Shown: positions 61,601 through 64,000 of the stretch, piece by piece
Numbering within the stretch: position 1 is the first letter of the stretch
Layout of the letters: each line of letters begins with the position of its first letter
Assembly: GCF_014650775.1 (NCBI RefSeq)
Contig: NZ_BMVP01000002.1
Location: 62,001-126,000, forward strand
Source: Streptomyces cirratus
GTDB lineage: Bacteria > Actinomycetota > Actinomycetes > Streptomycetales > Streptomycetaceae
Direction: 5' to 3'
Length of the DNA stretch: 64,000 bases
Program-made: the position numbers and the translations under genes
The notes under the pieces: model-generated
What the model was told of the DNA's origin: nothing
The model's database searches: none
What the model saw: only the letters and a program-made list of their open reading frames with translations

Positions 61601-61723
61601 GACGGTGGGCTCGGGGTCGGCGGGGGCGGCGGCGGACGGGATGAGGGCTTCGGCCGGGGTGGGGTTCCTCCGGGCTGCCTCGGGGTGGTTCCGCTGGTGC
61701 GGGATGGCCGGTATGCCGTCCAT
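58694..61723 (-). CDS. afsR: AfsR global regulator (SARP/BTAD-STAND-TPR protein)
   Basis: A 1009-residue protein. N-terminal winged-helix DNA-binding domain (about residues 40-115, with TIRTYASRLRKVLDPG), BTAD domain (about 120-270, LRERLRELLMLALYRSGRQA), STAND ATPase with P-loop GIGGVGKTTLAVHVAH (about 345) and VLVLLDNARDA (about 425), then TPR-like helices from about 650 to the end. Sequence and layout match AfsR, which AfsK phosphorylates and which activates afsS. ATG has GGGGGGA 7 bases upstream. Just downstream lies afsS. Confidence 0.95.
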   Translation of the reverse strand: MDGIPAIPHQRNHPEAARRNPTPAEALIPSAAAPADPEPTVPATRFAVLGTVRAWRGAESLPSGSPQQRALLAALLLRDGRTATAPELIDAIWGEEPPQQALATIRTYASRLRKVLDPGLLVTDAGGYAIRLHHAAALDLGVARALAADADKARAAGDRALARTLLARALDLWDGEPLAGVPGPHADTERTRLAEWRLQLLETRLDLDLEVGHHAEAVSELTALTAAHPLRERLRELLMLALYRSGRQAEALAVYADTRRLLADELGVDPRPELSALQQRILRADAELARAEDPVPAAAPVAVRPAQLPATVPDFTGRAPFVSELGEILSGAEGQVMAVSALAGIGGVGKTTLAVHVAHAARPHFPDGQLYVDLQGTETRPAEPVAVLGSFLRALGTPDTAIPDTAAERAALYRSTLDGRRVLVLLDNARDAAQVRPLLPGTAGCAALVTSRVRMSGLAGAHLVDLDVMSPDEALQLFTRIVGAERVGAERQAALDVVGACGFLPLAIRIAASRLAARRTWTVSVLAAKLADERRRLDELQAGDLAVKATFELGYGQLEPAQQRAFRLLGLADGPDISLPAAAAVLDLPEHETEDLLEALVDCSLLESAAPGRYRFHDLVRLYARACADRDEQPPGGRTAALDRLLDFYLATAAGVYALERPGDRLPAHMSATRHPGLAFTEARAALDWLFAEADPLLACVRQSSVRGAERPDVLRRAVDLLWAAKDLTESGANSKQYESAARAVCETARAVKDPYAEGRARTTLTMVHLVAGRFAEADDEARQAMALAREADDPLPSCWAPNDRGIIALYQGRHADGERFLLEAIANFRADGNFVGEASALCNLSRIHVELGRLPSAIDLAQQGIAIYDRMGLTLRLANGRYALGIALTQAGRLGEALEQLGEALSLFHENRQPLWEGVTHFRLAEAHLAAGRPTLAASHAEQAIALRGIGGEWRRATVLTVLGKALVRLGQRDRARVCWRDAESVFAQLGSAELAEVRTLLASQLAA

Positions 61724-62049
61724 CTGTCGTCCCCCCTGCCTTCCGTTGTTGTAAGGGCCAGTCTGCCCTGTCTTGCACGTACCCGTCAGCCCGCAGCGGA
61801 GTGATCCCCTCCTGACCGACGCCCAACTGGCCGACCGGCGACGGGCGGAGGACGGAACGGCGGTCGACTGCCGGTCGGCCGGCGGTGGATTGCCGGTGGG
61901 ATGACGGTGGATTGCCCGTCGGCTGACGGCCGACCGGCGGCCGTCTGACCACCGACCGGCCGGCGGCTGCTACCGGTCGGCGGCGTACGCGGTCGCCGGG
62001 ACCGCACGAGTAGCTGACGATCCGTCAGATCGACGCTACCGTAGACCGC
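61724..62049. other. Promoter gap between afsR and the amidohydrolase, with imperfect repeats
   Basis: Contains the afsR promoter (61724-61800) and, from 61815 to 61985, degenerate units of CGACCGGC(G/C)G and GGTGGATTGCC. No gene is supported. A perfect regulon palindrome lies at its right end. Confidence 0.5.
62014..62028. promoter_or_regulatory. CTGACGnnnCGTCAG operator (perfect arms), amidohydrolase 2
   Basis: CTGACGATCCGTCAG has perfect arms, 21 bases before the ATG at 62050. TAGACC at 62042-62047 could be a -10 box for a leaderless transcript; the palindrome would then cover the -35 region. Confidence 0.8.
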
Positions 62050-63267
62050 ATGGAGACCTTCCCGAAGATCATCTCGGTGGACGACCACACGGTGGAGCCC
62101 CCGCACGTCTGGCGGGACCGGCTGCCGTCCAAGTACCGCGACATCGGCCCCCGCGTCGTCCGCGCCCCGTTGAAGGAAATGACCTTCCTCGGGGGAAAGT
62201 TCGCCCCCGTCATGGGGGCCAAGGGCGACGACGGGCCCATGGGCGACTGGTGGGTGTACGAGGACCTGCACCGGCCGCTCACCCGCCTCGACACGTCCGT
62301 GGGATACGACCGCGACGAGATCAAACTGGAAGTCATCACCTACGAGCAGATGCGCCCCGGCTCCTTCTCGGTTCCCGACCGGCTCGCCGACATGGACGTC
62401 AACCACGTCCAGTCCGCCCTCTGCTTCCCGACCTTCCCGCGCTTTTGCGGACAGACCTTCACCGAGGCCGCCGACCGCGAACTCGGGCTGCTCGGCGTAC
62501 GCGCCTACAACGACTGGATGGTCGAGGAATGGTGCGGCCCCGATGCGCAGGGCCGCCTCATCCCCCTCACCCTCGTGCCCCTCTGGGACGCCCGCCTGGC
62601 CGCCGCCGAGGTCCGCCGCAACGCCGCGCGCGGGGTACGGGCCGTCGCCTTCTCCGAGATACCCCCGCACCTCGGGCTCCCCTCCGTGCACACCGACGAC
62701 TGGGATCCGTTCCTCCAGGCCTGCGACGAGACCGGCACGGTCATCGCCATGCACATCGGCTCGTCCTCCCGGATGCCGTCCACCTCGGCGGACGCCCCGC
62801 CGGCCGTCGGCTCCACCATCACCTTCGCCAACTGCTGCTTCTCGATGGTGGACTGGCTGATGAGCGGCAAGTTCGAGCGCTTCCCGAACCTGAGGATCAT
62901 GTACGCCGAAGGCCAGATCGGGTGGATCCCGTACATCCTGGAACGCGCGGACGTGGTGTGGGAGGAGAACCGCGGCTGGGGCGGAGTGGCGGACAAGGTC
63001 CACCGGCCGCCGTCCGAGCTCTTCGCGGAGCACGTCTTCGGCTGCTTCTTCGACGACGCGTTCGGGCTGCGGAACCTCGACGCGATCGGCGTGGGCAACG
63101 TCCTCTACGAGACGGACTACCCGCACTCCGACTCCACCTGGCCGAAATCCCGGGAGGTGGGGGAGGCCCAGATGGGCCACCTCGCTCCGGACGTCGTGGA
63201 GCGCATCGTGCGGGGCAACGCCATCGAGCTGCTGGGGCTGACGCCGGAGGGACTGTGGGCGGGGTGA
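62050..63267 (+). CDS. Amidohydrolase-family hydrolase/decarboxylase, paralogue of 21321
   Basis: A 405-residue TIM-barrel protein with the same metal motifs as its paralogue: ISVDDHTVEP (about residue 8), MHIGSSS (about 235), ETDYPHSDST (about 357). Shared segments FPTFPRFCGQTF, YNDWMVEEWCG and ARGVRAVAFSEIP indicate close kinship. No ribosome site is seen before the ATG, which may be read from a leaderless mRNA. Reaction unknown; expected to act in the same regulon. Confidence 0.82.
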   Translation: METFPKIISVDDHTVEPPHVWRDRLPSKYRDIGPRVVRAPLKEMTFLGGKFAPVMGAKGDDGPMGDWWVYEDLHRPLTRLDTSVGYDRDEIKLEVITYEQMRPGSFSVPDRLADMDVNHVQSALCFPTFPRFCGQTFTEAADRELGLLGVRAYNDWMVEEWCGPDAQGRLIPLTLVPLWDARLAAAEVRRNAARGVRAVAFSEIPPHLGLPSVHTDDWDPFLQACDETGTVIAMHIGSSSRMPSTSADAPPAVGSTITFANCCFSMVDWLMSGKFERFPNLRIMYAEGQIGWIPYILERADVVWEENRGWGGVADKVHRPPSELFAEHVFGCFFDDAFGLRNLDAIGVGNVLYETDYPHSDSTWPKSREVGEAQMGHLAPDVVERIVRGNAIELLGLTPEGLWAG

Positions 63268-63536
63268 GCAGATCGTTCCCCGCGGCGCGCGGCCGCCCCG
63301 GGAGGTACCGGTAGGCGGAGGCAACGCGGCCGGGCCCCCGGCCGGCGGGCCCCCGTGGTCGTGTCCGCGGGAAGCTGTCTCTGGTGGGCAGGGGCAGCGG
63401 GGGCCGTTCGCCAGGTGGTGTCCACGCCGTGGCGCGGAGGTGCGATGGTGGAGCCCGGGACCTTGGCGGGCTCCGGCCCTTGCGGCGGCGGGGATGGCCG
63501 GGCATGCTTCGCCAGAGCAAAGTGGGGAGGGTGGCG
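63268..63536. other. 269-base gap, nothing recognised
   Basis: It must hold the protease promoter. No hairpin of note and no repeat was seen. Confidence 0.3.
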
Positions 63537-64000
63537 GTGGTGGACAAGCGGACCGTGGTGACCGCGGTGCTGTGCGGGGTGGCGGCGCTGGGCGCGTCCG
63601 CGGCCATGACGACGGTGGTGCCGGCCGCGGGTGGCACGGTGGCGGCACACCCGAAGTCGGCCCCTTCGGGGGGTGTTTCGTCCAGCCCGACGTCGCGTTC
63701 GCAATCGCCGAAGCAGCCACAGCTGTCCAAGGTGCCCCGGCCGAGCTCATCACCCGTGATCCCGCGCCCGGGCGGCCCGTCCGCCTTCACGGGACCGCTG
63801 TTCGAGGGCGGTGTGGACGGGGACCACTTCTGCACCGCGACCGTCGTGCACAGCCCCGGCCGCAACCTGATCGTCACCGCCGGGCACTGTCTGGTGGCGG
63901 GCAAGGGCGGTGTGGGCAGTGCCGTCTTCGCACCCGCGTACGCGAACGGGGTTGCACCGTACGGGGCCTGGAAGCTCGAAGAGGTCTACGAGGACGAACG
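63537..64000 (+). CDS. Secreted trypsin-like serine protease (3' end outside window)
   Basis: The first 154 residues of a chymotrypsin-fold protease. The signal peptide is VVTAVLCGVAALGASAAM, followed by a Ser/Pro-rich propeptide of about 65 residues. The catalytic His lies in the motif IVTAGHCL (about residue 119), with FCTATVVHSPGRN just before it. The catalytic Asp and Ser lie beyond the window. GTG 63537 has GGGGAGG 6 bases upstream; GTG 63540 is possible. Confidence 0.8.
   Translation, partial: MVDKRTVVTAVLCGVAALGASAAMTTVVPAAGGTVAAHPKSAPSGGVSSSPTSRSQSPKQPQLSKVPRPSSSPVIPRPGGPSAFTGPLFEGGVDGDHFCTATVVHSPGRNLIVTAGHCLVAGKGGVGSAVFAPAYANGVAPYGAWKLEEVYEDE

Noticed and set aside
21204-62028. KstR or KstR2 operators as explanation for the palindromes
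   Set aside because: The arms CTGACG/CGTCAG do not match the known KstR (AACnnGnnCnnGTT-like) or KstR2 (CAAGnnCTTG-like) boxes.

Overview
The window is chromosomal DNA of a Streptomyces. The evidence is very high GC with strong third-position bias, many GTG starts, GTGA/ATGA gene overlaps, GC-rich intergenic repeats, and a recognisable AfsK / AfsS / AfsR set at 45.6-61.7 kb. No tRNA, rRNA, IS element or CRISPR array was seen.

Layout. Positions 1-19.3 kb hold ordinary Streptomyces genes: a two-gene ABC exporter, a prim-pol domain protein, a large NsdA-like regulator with a divergent neighbour, a repeat-bearing membrane protein, a solute-binding lipoprotein, formyltetrahydrofolate deformylase (purU), an ECF sigma / anti-sigma pair, an EF-hand protein, and an MFS exporter with a divergent MarR regulator. 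At 15.5-16.7 kb lies a compositionally distinct remnant of a type VII secretion-associated locus. A DUF1326 / DUF2182 pair and a secreted protein follow.

From 19.5 to 44.3 kb, and again at 50.9-55.2 kb and 62.0-63.3 kb, lies a large CoA-thioester catabolic gene set. It has two AMP-forming acyl-CoA ligases, an ADP-forming-type acyl-CoA synthetase, four acyl-CoA dehydrogenase subunits, two enoyl-CoA hydratases, two SCP2-thiolase/Ltp2-like proteins, two DUF35 zinc-ribbon/OB proteins, two paralogous amidohydrolases, an SDR, a zinc alcohol dehydrogenase, a cyclase-family hydrolase, a flavin monooxygenase, a flavin reductase, an F420-type reductase, a DoxX protein and a TetR regulator. Most of these transcription units start beside a 15-bp palindrome, CTGACGnnnCGTCAG; I count 12 sites. 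One site overlaps the start codon of the tetR gene itself. I read this as a single regulon of about 21 genes in 11 transcription units, self-controlled by that TetR protein. It probably degrades a cyclic or branched carboxylic acid (steroid- or terpenoid-like side chains and rings). The substrate cannot be told from sequence.

The catabolic genes are interleaved with afsK (45.6 kb), a VOC protein just upstream that may be KbpA, a cyclophilin, a pterin dehydratase, small membrane and lipoprotein genes, afsS (58.3 kb) and afsR (58.7-61.7 kb). AfsK phosphorylates AfsR, and AfsR activates afsS. The afsS promoter here carries 11-bp-spaced direct repeats typical of SARP-family binding. The window ends inside a trypsin-like protease gene.
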